This document shows, in pieces, positions 26,218-37,080 of a stretch of 43,482 bases of DNA. How positions within the stretch are numbered: the stretch's first letter is position 1; each line of letters starts with the position of its first letter. Below the pieces are notes generated by a model. The model ran no database searches. It saw nothing but the letters and a program-made list of their open reading frames with translations, and was not told the DNA's origin. The stretch comes from Acidobacteriota bacterium (GTDB taxonomy: Bacteria > Acidobacteriota > Terriglobia > Acidiferrales > UBA7541). Location of the stretch: assembly GCA_021832085.1 (NCBI GenBank), contig JAKBLM010000036.1, positions 1-43,482 of the forward strand, written 5' to 3'. A program made the position numbers and the translations under genes.

Positions 26218-27231
26218 ATTCGCACCTGGAATCTTGCTCTGGTCGGTTTCGGAAACGTCGGCAAGGCGTTTGTCCGCCTGCTCATCGACAAAAGGGCCGT
26301 GCTGCGCCGTGACTACGATGTCGAATGCCGGCTCACCGGGCTCGCCTCGCGGCGCCTGGGCTGGCTGGCCGAGCCGGAGGGTTTCGATCCGGCGGCGCTG
26401 CTCGAAGCCGGGCCGCCCGCGCCCGTGGCCGGCGGACCGCAAAACGTGCGCGAATGGCTGGCAGCCGCGCGCGCCGACGTGCTGCTCGAAGCTTCGTCGC
26501 TCAATCGCCGCACCGGCCAGCCCGCGATCGAGCATCTGCACGCCGCGCTCGAAGCGGGCGCGCACGCCGTCAGCGCCAACAAGGGCCCGGTGGTCCACGC
26601 CTATCGCGAGCTCCGCAACCTGGCGCGCGAAAAGGGCCGGCGTTTCCTCTTCGAATCCACGGTGATGGACGGCACGCCGATCTTTTCCCTGTTTCCGCAC
26701 GCGTTGCCCGCCGTGGAAATCCGCGGCTTCCGCGGCATCATGAATTCCACCACCAACGTCATCCTCACCGAGATGGAACGCGGCCTCGATTTCGACCGGG
26801 CGGTGCGCAAGGCGCAGGAGATCGGCGTCGCCGAAACCGATCCCAGCGACGACGTCGATGGCTGGGACGCGGCTGTGAAAGTGGCTGCGCTCGCGATCGT
26901 GCTGATGGGCGAGCCGATCACGCTCGATCAGGTGGATCGCACCGGCATTCGCTCGCTTTCGCCAGAGGAAGTGCGCGCCGCGCGCGCCGAGGGATTGCGC
27001 TACCGGCTCATCTGCCGCGCCGAACGCACGCCGCAGGGCCTCCGCGCTTCGGTCCGTCCCGAGAAGCTGCCGTTGAGCGATCCGCTGGCCCTGCTGGAGG
27101 GAACGACGTCGGCGCTGCGCTTCGATCTGGACGTCTTCGGCCTTTCGATCATCGAGCACAAAGCCGGCGTTGTCGCCACCGCCTACGGCCTGTTCGCCGA
27201 TTTCCTCCGCGCTACAACCCTCCGTAGCTGA
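26218..27231 (+). CDS. hom: homoserine dehydrogenase (short form, apparent ATT start)
   Basis: The enzyme reduces aspartate semialdehyde to homoserine on the way to threonine, methionine and isoleucine. The Rossmann part opens with WNLALVGFGNVGKAF, followed by VSANKGPVVHAYREL, FESTVMDGTPIFSL, FRGIMNSTTNVILTEM and ETDPSDDVDGWDAAVKVAA, all typical of the family. At 337 residues it ends after the catalytic domain and lacks the C-terminal ACT domain that binds threonine in the 430-residue forms. No ATG or close GTG fits the N-terminus; the ATT with an ideal ribosome site does. The alternative is GTG 26143 with GGAG at 26132-26135, which would add 25 residues without family support. Confidence 0.85.
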   Translation: MRTWNLALVGFGNVGKAFVRLLIDKRAVLRRDYDVECRLTGLASRRLGWLAEPEGFDPAALLEAGPPAPVAGGPQNVREWLAAARADVLLEASSLNRRTGQPAIEHLHAALEAGAHAVSANKGPVVHAYRELRNLAREKGRRFLFESTVMDGTPIFSLFPHALPAVEIRGFRGIMNSTTNVILTEMERGLDFDRAVRKAQEIGVAETDPSDDVDGWDAAVKVAALAIVLMGEPITLDQVDRTGIRSLSPEEVRAARAEGLRYRLICRAERTPQGLRASVRPEKLPLSDPLALLEGTTSALRFDLDVFGLSIIEHKAGVVATAYGLFADFLRATTLRS

Positions 27232-27333
27232 ATCCGTCTCGATCCATCGGCTGGTCCGTGTGGAAGCCCTGTTCGTTTCTCCGTACGAATGTCTCCGGCG
27301 CGGCGAAGGGCTTGCGTCCTGGCGTTTCCCTGA

Positions 27334-27362
27334 TTGTCTCGGGCGCTTCGCGGAGATATAGT
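27334..27362 (+). promoter_or_regulatory. sigma70 promoter of the BNR-repeat gene
   Basis: TTGTCT (27334-27339), a 17-base spacer and TATAGT (27357-27362). Transcription would begin near 27369, just before the GGAGG ribosome site at 27374-27378. Confidence 0.6.
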
Positions 27363-27385
27363 GGGCCGGTTTCGGAGGAATGGAG

Positions 27386-30300
27386 ATGACGCATCTCAAA
27401 AAGTCAGTTTTGGGGCGATTTTCGATTTTCGCCATTATTCTTTCGGCTCTGGCGCTGACCGGGGCGGGTGTGGCGCTGGCGCAGCAATATCCTGAGGCGC
27501 TTTATGCCGGCATGCGCTGGCGCGCGATCGGCCCGCTGCGGGCGGGACGCACGCGCGCGGTATCCGGCGTGCCGAGCGAGCCGAACGTTTTCTATATTGG
27601 CGCCGTCAACGGCGGCGTCTGGAAATCGAACGATTACGGGCGCACCTGGCATCCGATTTTCAATCACGAGCCGACCGGCTCGATCGGGGCGATCACCGTT
27701 TCGCCCAGCAACCCGAACATCATCTACGTCGGCAGCGGTGAAGGGCTGCATCGCCCGGACCTTTCGGTGGGCGACGGGATGTACAAATCGACCGACGCGG
27801 GAAAAACCTGGGTGCACCTGGGACTCCGGAACACGCAGCAGATTCCCGCCGTTGCCGTCGATCCCAACAATCCCAACATCGTTTTCGTCGCCGCCCTGGG
27901 CCATCCCTACGGCCCGAACCAGCAGCGCGGGATCTTCCGCTCAACCGATGGGGGCAAAACCTTCCAGAAGGTGCTCTACATCAACGAGTACACTGGCGGC
28001 TCGGACGTCGAAATCGATCCGCAAAATCCGCAGATCGTCTACGCCGGGATGTGGCAGGCGCAGGAAGCGCCGTGGGAGAACGGCTCGTGGGGCGGAAGCG
28101 AAGGCGGCCTGTTCAAGTCGACCGACGGCGGTACCACTTGGCACAGGATCATGAACGGCTTTCCAAAGGACGTGATCCAGGTGGATGTGGCGATCGCGGC
28201 GAGCGAGCCGAGCCGACTCTACGCGACGGTAGCGTACGGACGCCACGTGGGCATCTTCCGTTCGGACGATGCCGGGGCCCACTGGTATCGCGTGACCACC
28301 GATCCGCGGCCGGAAGCCCGCATCGGTGGCGGCGATCTGCCGGTGCCGAAGGTGGATCCGAAAAATCCGAATATCGTGTACATCTGCAGCGTCGTGACCT
28401 GGCGCTCGACCGACGGCGGCAAGACATGGATCGGGATTCGCGGCGCGCCGGGCGGCGACGATTACCAGAACCTCTGGATCAATCCCAACAATCCAAACAT
28501 CCTGCTGCTCGCCAGCGACCAGGGCGGCATCGTCAGCGTGAACGGCGGAAAAACCTGGAGTTCCTGGTACAACCAGTTAACCGCGCAGGTCTACCACGTC
28601 AACACTGATAACTCGTATCCTTTCCGCGTTTGCAGCGGCCAGCAGGATAGCGGCTCGGCCTGCGTTTCGAGCCGGGGCAATTGGGGCGAGATCACCGAGC
28701 GCGACTGGCTGCCGGCCGGCGGCGAGGAATATGGCTACCTGGTTCCCGACCCGCTGAATCCCAACATCGTCTACGGCGGCAAGCTGACGCGATTCAACCG
28801 GCTCACCGGCCAGACGGCCAATGTCGCGCCCATGCCGCTGCAGGGCCACGGCTACCGTGTGCTGCGCACCGAACCGATCGTCTTCTCTCCGGTCGATCCG
28901 CATATTCTTTATTTCGCGTCGAACACGCTGTGGGAGACGCAGGACGGCGGCGACCACTGGAAGCAGATCAGCCCCGATCTCTCGCGCAAGACTTGGGCCG
29001 TGCCGGCAGTGGCGGGCAAATATGCCGCCGAAACGAAAGTGACTGACCGCGGCGTGATATACGCGGTTGCGCCTTCCAATTTCAACGTCAGCACGATCTG
29101 GGCGGGCACCGACGATGGCCTCATCTGGCTCACCCAGGACGGCGGGCAGCATTGGACGAACGTCACGCCGCCCGGTATGAAGCCGTGGGACAAGGTCTCG
29201 ATTCTCGATGCCGGGCATTTCAGCGCCGGGACTGCCTACGCCGCGATCAATGGTTTCCGGCTGAATGATATGTACCCGATCATCTACAAGACCAACGATT
29301 ACGGGAAAACGTGGACGAAAATCGTCAACGGCCTGCCGAACCAGCCGATCAACGTGGTGCGCGAGGATCCCAAACAGAAAGGGCTCCTCTTTGCCGGCAG
29401 CGAAACGCAGGTCTGGGTTTCGTTTGACGACGGCGCCCAGTGGCAGTCGCTGCGGCTGAACATGCCGGCCAGCTCGGTGCGCGACCTTAGAGTCAAGGAC
29501 AGCGACCTGGTCGCCGGCACGCACGGCCGCGGTTTCTGGATCCTCGACGACATCACGCCGCTGCGGCAGATTGCCCAGGCAGCCGCCGCGCAGGAGGCTT
29601 ACCTCTACCGGCCGAAGCGCGCCACGCGGGTTCGCTGGGACGTGAATACCGATACGCCGCTGCCGCCCGACGTTCCCCACGCGCAAAATCCGCCCGACGG
29701 CGCGATCATCGACTACTACCTGAAATCGCCCGCCTCGGGACCGGTGACGCTGGAGATTTTCGACAGCGCCGGGCAACTGGTGCGGCGGTACTCGAGCACA
29801 GACAAGCCGCGCATTCCCAATCCCTACGCTTTGTCAGTACCCGCCTATTGGGCGCGGCCACATCAAGTCCTCTCGACCGCGGCGGGCATGCACCGGTTCA
29901 TCTGGGATCTGCACTGGACGCCGGCTCCCGGGTTCCCTGCCGGTCTCCCAATGCAAGCAGTGCCCCACGACACGCCGCTCTCCCACACCTCGCCCTGGGT
30001 GCTGCCCGGTAACTACACCGTCAAGCTGATCGTCGACGGCCAAACCTACACGCAGCCCATGACGATTCGCATGGACCCGCGGGTGAAAACGCCGATATCG
30101 GGCCTGGTGGAGCAGTTCAACGTCTCGAAGCAGCTCTACGACGGCATGATCAAAACTTCCGCGTTGGTTTCGCAGATTCACGGCCTGCAGGACCAGCTCA
30201 ACCAACGGAAAGGCCAGACGGCGCAGGGGACGGCGGGCGATGCGATCGCCACCTTCGAGAAGAAACTCGACGCGTTCCAGGGGCAGCGCCTGGGCCTGTT

Positions 30301-30562
30301 CGCCTATCTGTTCGGGACAGGCGCGGCGCCTGAGTCGCTCATCCTGGTCCGCTTCCAGCTCTCCTCGCTGCTTGGCATGGTGCAGCAGGCCGACGTGGCG
30401 CCGACGGCGCCGCAAGTAGCTGCCGCCGCGACCGCGCACCTTTCGCTTGAAAAACTGCTCGGCGAATGGAAGACGCTGACGACGACCGACCTGGCCCAGA
30501 TGAATTCCGCCCTGAAGGCGGCGCATCTGGCCCCGGTGACCGTGCCCGCAGCGCACCTGTAG
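27386..30562 (+). CDS. secreted BNR/Asp-box beta-propeller protein (sortilin N-terminal-like)
   Basis: The 1058-residue protein has a signal peptide (FSIFAIILSALALTGAGVALA, cleaved before QQYPEAL) and then a large propeller region. I count about eleven Asp-box-type repeats of the form S-x-D-x-G-x-T-W, such as SNDYGRTW, STDAGKTW, STDGGTTW and TNDYGKTW. The repeats resemble the sortilin/VPS10 propeller. The C-terminal third has a beta-sandwich-like part (GPVTLEIFDSAGQLVRRY) and an alpha-helical tail. Databases usually call these glycosyl hydrolases, but no catalytic residues can be named. The start ATG at 27386 is 7 bases from GGAGG; an ATG at 27380 would be too close. It has its own promoter and terminator. 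Confidence 0.88.
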   Translation: MTHLKKSVLGRFSIFAIILSALALTGAGVALAQQYPEALYAGMRWRAIGPLRAGRTRAVSGVPSEPNVFYIGAVNGGVWKSNDYGRTWHPIFNHEPTGSIGAITVSPSNPNIIYVGSGEGLHRPDLSVGDGMYKSTDAGKTWVHLGLRNTQQIPAVAVDPNNPNIVFVAALGHPYGPNQQRGIFRSTDGGKTFQKVLYINEYTGGSDVEIDPQNPQIVYAGMWQAQEAPWENGSWGGSEGGLFKSTDGGTTWHRIMNGFPKDVIQVDVAIAASEPSRLYATVAYGRHVGIFRSDDAGAHWYRVTTDPRPEARIGGGDLPVPKVDPKNPNIVYICSVVTWRSTDGGKTWIGIRGAPGGDDYQNLWINPNNPNILLLASDQGGIVSVNGGKTWSSWYNQLTAQVYHVNTDNSYPFRVCSGQQDSGSACVSSRGNWGEITERDWLPAGGEEYGYLVPDPLNPNIVYGGKLTRFNRLTGQTANVAPMPLQGHGYRVLRTEPIVFSPVDPHILYFASNTLWETQDGGDHWKQISPDLSRKTWAVPAVAGKYAAETKVTDRGVIYAVAPSNFNVSTIWAGTDDGLIWLTQDGGQHWTNVTPPGMKPWDKVSILDAGHFSAGTAYAAINGFRLNDMYPIIYKTNDYGKTWTKIVNGLPNQPINVVREDPKQKGLLFAGSETQVWVSFDDGAQWQSLRLNMPASSVRDLRVKDSDLVAGTHGRGFWILDDITPLRQIAQAAAAQEAYLYRPKRATRVRWDVNTDTPLPPDVPHAQNPPDGAIIDYYLKSPASGPVTLEIFDSAGQLVRRYSSTDKPRIPNPYALSVPAYWARPHQVLSTAAGMHRFIWDLHWTPAPGFPAGLPMQAVPHDTPLSHTSPWVLPGNYTVKLIVDGQTYTQPMTIRMDPRVKTPISGLVEQFNVSKQLYDGMIKTSALVSQIHGLQDQLNQRKGQTAQGTAGDAIATFEKKLDAFQGQRLGLFAYLFGTGAAPESLILVRFQLSSLLGMVQQADVAPTAPQVAAAATAHLSLEKLLGEWKTLTTTDLAQMNSALKAAHLAPVTVPAAHL

Positions 30563-30578
30563 CGGCGAACCGGAACCA

Positions 30579-30616
30579 CGGCTGGGGCGACCATGTCCCC
30601 GCCCCAGCCGTTCCTT
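30579..30616 (+). terminator. intrinsic terminator after the BNR-repeat gene
   Basis: A perfect 11-bp stem CGGCTGGGGCG/CGCCCCAGCCG (30579-30589 with 30600-30610) is followed by TTCCTT. It lies 16 bases after the stop codon. Confidence 0.7.
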
Positions 30617-30799
30617 CGGCGCCGGAAGCACGGTCGCAGCCGGAGGGGGTAGGGGAAAAGGAATTCGTTGTCTTGGCCCGGCGTTCAAGGATTGCGGACG
30701 AAGCCGGGTCCGGGTCTTTCTTTGCCGGTCCAGGTGAGTGGCGCGGGATCGTTTTTTCTCGCGGCCCGGGAAGACGGGCCGGCTTCGGAGGCGCTGGTG

Positions 30800-33094
30800 A
30801 TGGGCAAATCGATGCTGTACGGTTTGGCCTTTCTCTGCTGTTTGTCGCTGGCCGGCTGTGGAATTTTCGGACCGGGTTGCCAGCAGAGCGGAAGCACGCT
30901 GGTATGCGGCGAAGCGCGTTTCGAGGCGCTCACGCCGTCTCTGGTGCGGATGGAATTTTCCCCGACGCGCCAGTTCGTCAACGAGCGAACGGCCGTGGTG
31001 ACCGGGCGCGAATGGGCGCCAGTGAAACTCTCCTTCCAACGGGAAGGTGGCTGGGTGGTGGCGAAAACCAGTCGGTTGACGCTGCGCTATCACCTCGGCT
31101 CGGGCCGCTTCACGAGCAAGAACCTGGAAATCTCATGGCAGGACCAGGGAGCTGGGCGTACCTGGGTGCCGGGGCAGAAGGATCCGCTGAACCTGGGCGG
31201 CCTTCCCACTTCACTCGACGAAGTCGGAAATGGCCATTTCCCAAAACCCACCGAGGGCATCCTGAGCCGCAGCGGCTATTTCGTGCTCAACGACAGCCGG
31301 TCGCCGGTTTGGAACAGCAAGACGGACTGGATCGAACCGCGCCCCGATGCCAACGACCAGGATTGGTATTTCTTTGAGTATGGGCGCCACTACGACGCCG
31401 CGCTCGAGGACTACGCGAGGCTCTGCGGCCGCGTGCCAATGGTGCCGCGCTACGTGCTCGGCACGATGATCACCGACCTCAATTATCAATACCTGCCGAC
31501 CAGCCCCAAGGTTCGCAATTACCACTACAACTACAAGAACGTCGAACAGTTGGTGACCCGCTTCCGCCAGAGCGGCATTCCGCTCGACGTGCTGGTGCTC
31601 GATTTCGGCTGGCACAAATACGGCTGGAAGGGCGGCTACGACTGGAGCCCGATCTTCCCTCATCCGCGCCAGTTCCTGCGCTGGGCGCATCAGCAGGGGC
31701 TGAAGATCAGCCTGAACGACCACCCCGGCTACGCCGGTTTCCTGCACAACCAGGGAGTTCTTTCGAACCAGGACAGCCAGACTGCCCAAGTGCGCAAACT
31801 GCTCTCGATTCCTGCCGACAAGCCGATCCGCTGGAACCTGGCGGTGAAGAAACAGGCGGAAGTCTTCATGCGGGTGCTGCACTTCCCGCTGATGGACGAA
31901 GGCGTGGATTTCTGGTGGGTGGACGGCGGATCGGGCGCAGCCGACATGCCGGGCCTCAATCCGCAGATGTGGACCAACCGCGTCTACTACGATTTTTCCC
32001 AGCAGCACACCGGCAAGCGGGCGTTCATCATGAGCCGCTACGGCGGCTGGGGCAACAACCGCTATCCCAGCTTTTTTACCGGCGACACCTATTCGCAATG
32101 GGACACGCTGGCCTACGAGATCTCGTTCGATGCGCGCGGGGGCAACGTGCTCATGCCCTACATCACTAACGACACGGGCGGCTTCAAGGGCAAGAAGATC
32201 CCGTTTGACCTGTACGCGCGCTGGGTGGAATTCAGCGTTTTCAGTCCCTTGGTGCGCCTGCACAGCCAGTACGAGAATCCCCAGGACGGAAACCTGCGCA
32301 TGCCGTGGACCTATGGGCCAAAGGGAGTGGCGCTGGTGGGGCGCTATTTCCGGCTGCGCTACCGGCTGCTGCCCTACATCTACACCTTTTCCCGGATTGC
32401 CTACGACAAGGCGCTGCCGATCGTGCGGCCACTCTACCTGGAATATCCGACATTGCCGAAGGCCTACGCCTATCCGAACGAATACTTCTTCGGCAGCGAC
32501 ATCCTGGTGGCGCCGATCTCCGATCCGAGCGGCGAGGAGGAGGTCTATCTGCCGCCGGGAACGTGGACCGACTATTTCTCGGGCAAGACCTTCAAGGGCG
32601 ATTCGCTGCTGGGCGTCGATGCGCCGATCGACATCACGCCGATCTTCGTCAAATCAGGTTCGATCCTGCCGCTGGCGCCGCCGATGCAGTATTCCGACCA
32701 GAAGCCGCTCGATCATCTGACGCTCGCTGTCTACGGGCCGGACAAGGGCAGCTTCCGGCTCTACGAAGACGACGGTGTTTCGCTCGATTACCTGAAGGGC
32801 CAATTCGCCTGGACGCCCATGTCGTTCGATCCCTCCGGCGCGGCCGAGTGGAAGATGCAGATTGGGCCGACCGACGGCAAGTTCCAGGGACAGGTGGAGC
32901 GGCGCCCCTACGACGTGGAACTGCACAACCTGCCCGAGCCCAGGACCATCGCCATCGACGGTAATCCCATCCCTCGGAGCGCAGGGAGCGCGCCGGGCTG
33001 GTCCTGGGACAGCGCCACAGGCGTCGCAACGATTCGCATCGCGGCGCATTCGATCCGCACGCCGATCCGCATCACGATCTCCGCGACGCACTGA
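30800..33094 (+). CDS. GH31 alpha-glycosidase lipoprotein
   Basis: This glycoside hydrolase family 31 enzyme would cleave alpha-linked glucosides, xylosides or related sugars outside the cytoplasm. The 764-residue protein begins with a lipoprotein signal ending in the lipobox LAGC, with Cys20 as lipid site. The nucleophile is probably Asp375 in VDFWWVDGG and the acid/base Asp429 in FFTGDTYSQW. The NDTGGF motif follows, and C-terminal beta domains contain YLPPGTWTDYFSG, typical of the family. The start ATG at 30800 is 8 bases from GGAGG; a GTG at 30797 is also possible. Exact substrate cannot be read from sequence. Confidence 0.93.
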   Translation: MGKSMLYGLAFLCCLSLAGCGIFGPGCQQSGSTLVCGEARFEALTPSLVRMEFSPTRQFVNERTAVVTGREWAPVKLSFQREGGWVVAKTSRLTLRYHLGSGRFTSKNLEISWQDQGAGRTWVPGQKDPLNLGGLPTSLDEVGNGHFPKPTEGILSRSGYFVLNDSRSPVWNSKTDWIEPRPDANDQDWYFFEYGRHYDAALEDYARLCGRVPMVPRYVLGTMITDLNYQYLPTSPKVRNYHYNYKNVEQLVTRFRQSGIPLDVLVLDFGWHKYGWKGGYDWSPIFPHPRQFLRWAHQQGLKISLNDHPGYAGFLHNQGVLSNQDSQTAQVRKLLSIPADKPIRWNLAVKKQAEVFMRVLHFPLMDEGVDFWWVDGGSGAADMPGLNPQMWTNRVYYDFSQQHTGKRAFIMSRYGGWGNNRYPSFFTGDTYSQWDTLAYEISFDARGGNVLMPYITNDTGGFKGKKIPFDLYARWVEFSVFSPLVRLHSQYENPQDGNLRMPWTYGPKGVALVGRYFRLRYRLLPYIYTFSRIAYDKALPIVRPLYLEYPTLPKAYAYPNEYFFGSDILVAPISDPSGEEEVYLPPGTWTDYFSGKTFKGDSLLGVDAPIDITPIFVKSGSILPLAPPMQYSDQKPLDHLTLAVYGPDKGSFRLYEDDGVSLDYLKGQFAWTPMSFDPSGAAEWKMQIGPTDGKFQGQVERRPYDVELHNLPEPRTIAIDGNPIPRSAGSAPGWSWDSATGVATIRIAAHSIRTPIRITISATH

Positions 33095-33172
33095 TTGCCG
33101 CTCGACGGGCTCTCCTCCGTCTGGACGTGTAACGGATGTCATGAAACTTGACGCCCGGAACCGTACCCAGAC

Positions 33173-33201
33173 AAAAAAAGGGCTCCGGATATCCGGAGCC
33201 C
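33173..33201 (-). terminator. intrinsic terminator of the 23S-5S unit
   Basis: The 22-base perfect palindrome GGGCTCCGGATATCCGGAGC plus CC (33180-33201) is followed on the minus strand by seven T (33179-33173), 20 bases after the 5S gene. On the plus strand it is followed by CTTTTC, so it could also end the GH31 transcript. Confidence 0.85.
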
Positions 33202-33220
33202 TTTTCGTTCTGGAGTTTAA

Positions 33221-33338
<118 letters not shown>

Positions 33339-33425
33339 AAATCGAAGACAATCGCAAGAATCGCTAACAGCCACGGAACATTCGAGCGGGCGTTCCGGAA
33401 CGAGCGACCATGGAACCAGCAACAA

Positions 33426-33441
33426 GCTGGATAAATTTTAT

Positions 33442-33449
<8 letters not shown>
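33426..33449 (-). other. 3' half of the 23S processing stem
   Basis: GCTGG at 33426 and the following bases to 33449 are complementary to 36403-36426, with two adjacent mismatches at most. Together they form a 24-bp helix enclosing the 23S, the expected RNase III processing stem. The 33339-33425 spacer to 5S holds no tRNA. Confidence 0.75.
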
Positions 33450-36402
<2,953 letters not shown>

Positions 36403-36410
<8 letters not shown>

Positions 36411-36426
36411 ATAAAATTTACCCAGC
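36403..36426 (-). other. 5' half of the 23S processing stem
   Basis: This half pairs with 33426-33449 and overlaps the first eight bases of the mature 23S. It shows that the transcript unit starts upstream of this point and includes only 23S and 5S. Confidence 0.75.
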
Positions 36427-36485
36427 GTGTCGCCACGCGGATAAAATGATGGCCCATTCCACAAACGCCCTACTCGAGCTTGTGG

Positions 36486-36514
36486 CTGTTATGCCTATTT
36501 CTTGCGATTGTCAA
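36486..36514 (-). promoter_or_regulatory. possible second 23S promoter, overlapping boxA
   Basis: On the minus strand a perfect TTGACA (36514-36509), a 17-base spacer and TAACAG (36491-36486). The -35 overlaps the boxA-like sequence, so it may be part of boxA rather than a promoter. It lies downstream of the leader terminator. Confidence 0.35.
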
Positions 36515-36518
36515 AGAA
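36508..36518 (-). promoter_or_regulatory. boxA-like antitermination site
   Basis: TTCTTTGACAA on the minus strand resembles the rRNA boxA consensus TGCTCTTTAACAA, which binds NusB-NusE and protects rRNA transcription from early termination. It lies about 100 bases before 23S and directly after the leader terminator. Confidence 0.6.
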
Positions 36519-36550
36519 CCTGTCGCTCCGCGCCCGGCGGAGCTACCGAC

Positions 36551-36575
36551 AAAAAACCCGGCGTCGAGCGCCGGG
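36551..36575 (-). terminator. intrinsic terminator inside the 23S leader
   Basis: CCCGGCG (36557-36563) and CGCCGGG (36569-36575) form a 7-bp GC stem with a 5-base loop. Six T follow on the minus strand (36556-36551). It is downstream of the strong promoter and upstream of boxA and 23S. Bases 36563-36569 of the loop and stem top can pair with 36613-36619. Confidence 0.75.
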
Positions 36576-36695
36576 TGAGTCCGCCGCCTGCTGGATGGCG
36601 GACTTACGCGATGCTCGACTGGTTTCTATCCTGTGTTCGTAGGAAACCTCTTCTTTGATTTCCTCGGATAGGCCGCCCGTCGGAGGGGCAGACCA
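36551..36695 (-). ncRNA. structured leader RNA between 23S promoter and terminator
   Basis: The predicted transcript of about 145 bases holds an outer stem of CTATCC (36626-36631) with GGATAG (36666-36671) around AGGAAA/TTTCCT (36641-36646 with 36659-36664). It also holds a second hairpin GTCCGCC/GGCGGAC (36579-36585 with 36597-36603) and the terminator. Together they resemble a small RNA or an rRNA attenuator. I cannot match it to a known family. Confidence 0.45.
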
Positions 36696-36701
36696 TCGAC
36701 A

Positions 36702-36729
36702 AGTATAGCACGTTCCCCTACGCCGTCAA
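36702..36729 (-). promoter_or_regulatory. strong sigma70 promoter of the 23S-5S unit
   Basis: On the minus strand TTGACG (36729-36724), a 16-base spacer and TATACT (36707-36702), preceded by TGC as an extended -10. This is the best promoter match in the window and is placed where a 16S-23S spacer would be in an ordinary operon. Confidence 0.75.
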
Positions 36730-37080
36730 GTCGGCCAGGGGCCGGTCAAGGACGCGGCGTTGTGGAAATTCGGGGCGTTGTGGAAAATGCAAAAACCGGC
36801 CATTTTCGAGGCAATTTGCAGCAACTACGGCTGTGGCACAGGCGAGTCGCGAGGGCGGCGCGGGAAGCCATTGTCCGCGATCGAATCTTCCGCTGCATCG
36901 CGGACAGCAACCGGCGCCGTCGCGGCCGACGGCCGGAAACAACGGAAATGAAGGGCCGCCGCGGCGAGCTTCGGGCGCGACTTCCGCGTCGGCGAAGCTT
37001 GTTATTGTGAACAGTTTGGTGTACAAGTCGGGCTGCCCCGGCGCCGTCCGGGGACTCACGTCATTACAGGGAAAATCGCT
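36730..37080 (+). promoter_or_regulatory. intergenic region with candidate S10 peptidase promoter
   Basis: No gene is seen here. TTGTTA (36999-37004), a 17-base spacer and TACAAG (37022-37027) could drive the peptidase gene. A hairpin CCCCGG/CCGGGG lies in the leader near 37034-37051. GGGAAA before the ATG is a weak ribosome site. Confidence 0.45.

Noticed and set aside
36411..36730. 16S gene or spacer tRNA upstream of 23S
   Set aside because: Only leader structures, boxA and a promoter are present; no cloverleaf or 16S 3'-end sequence is seen.
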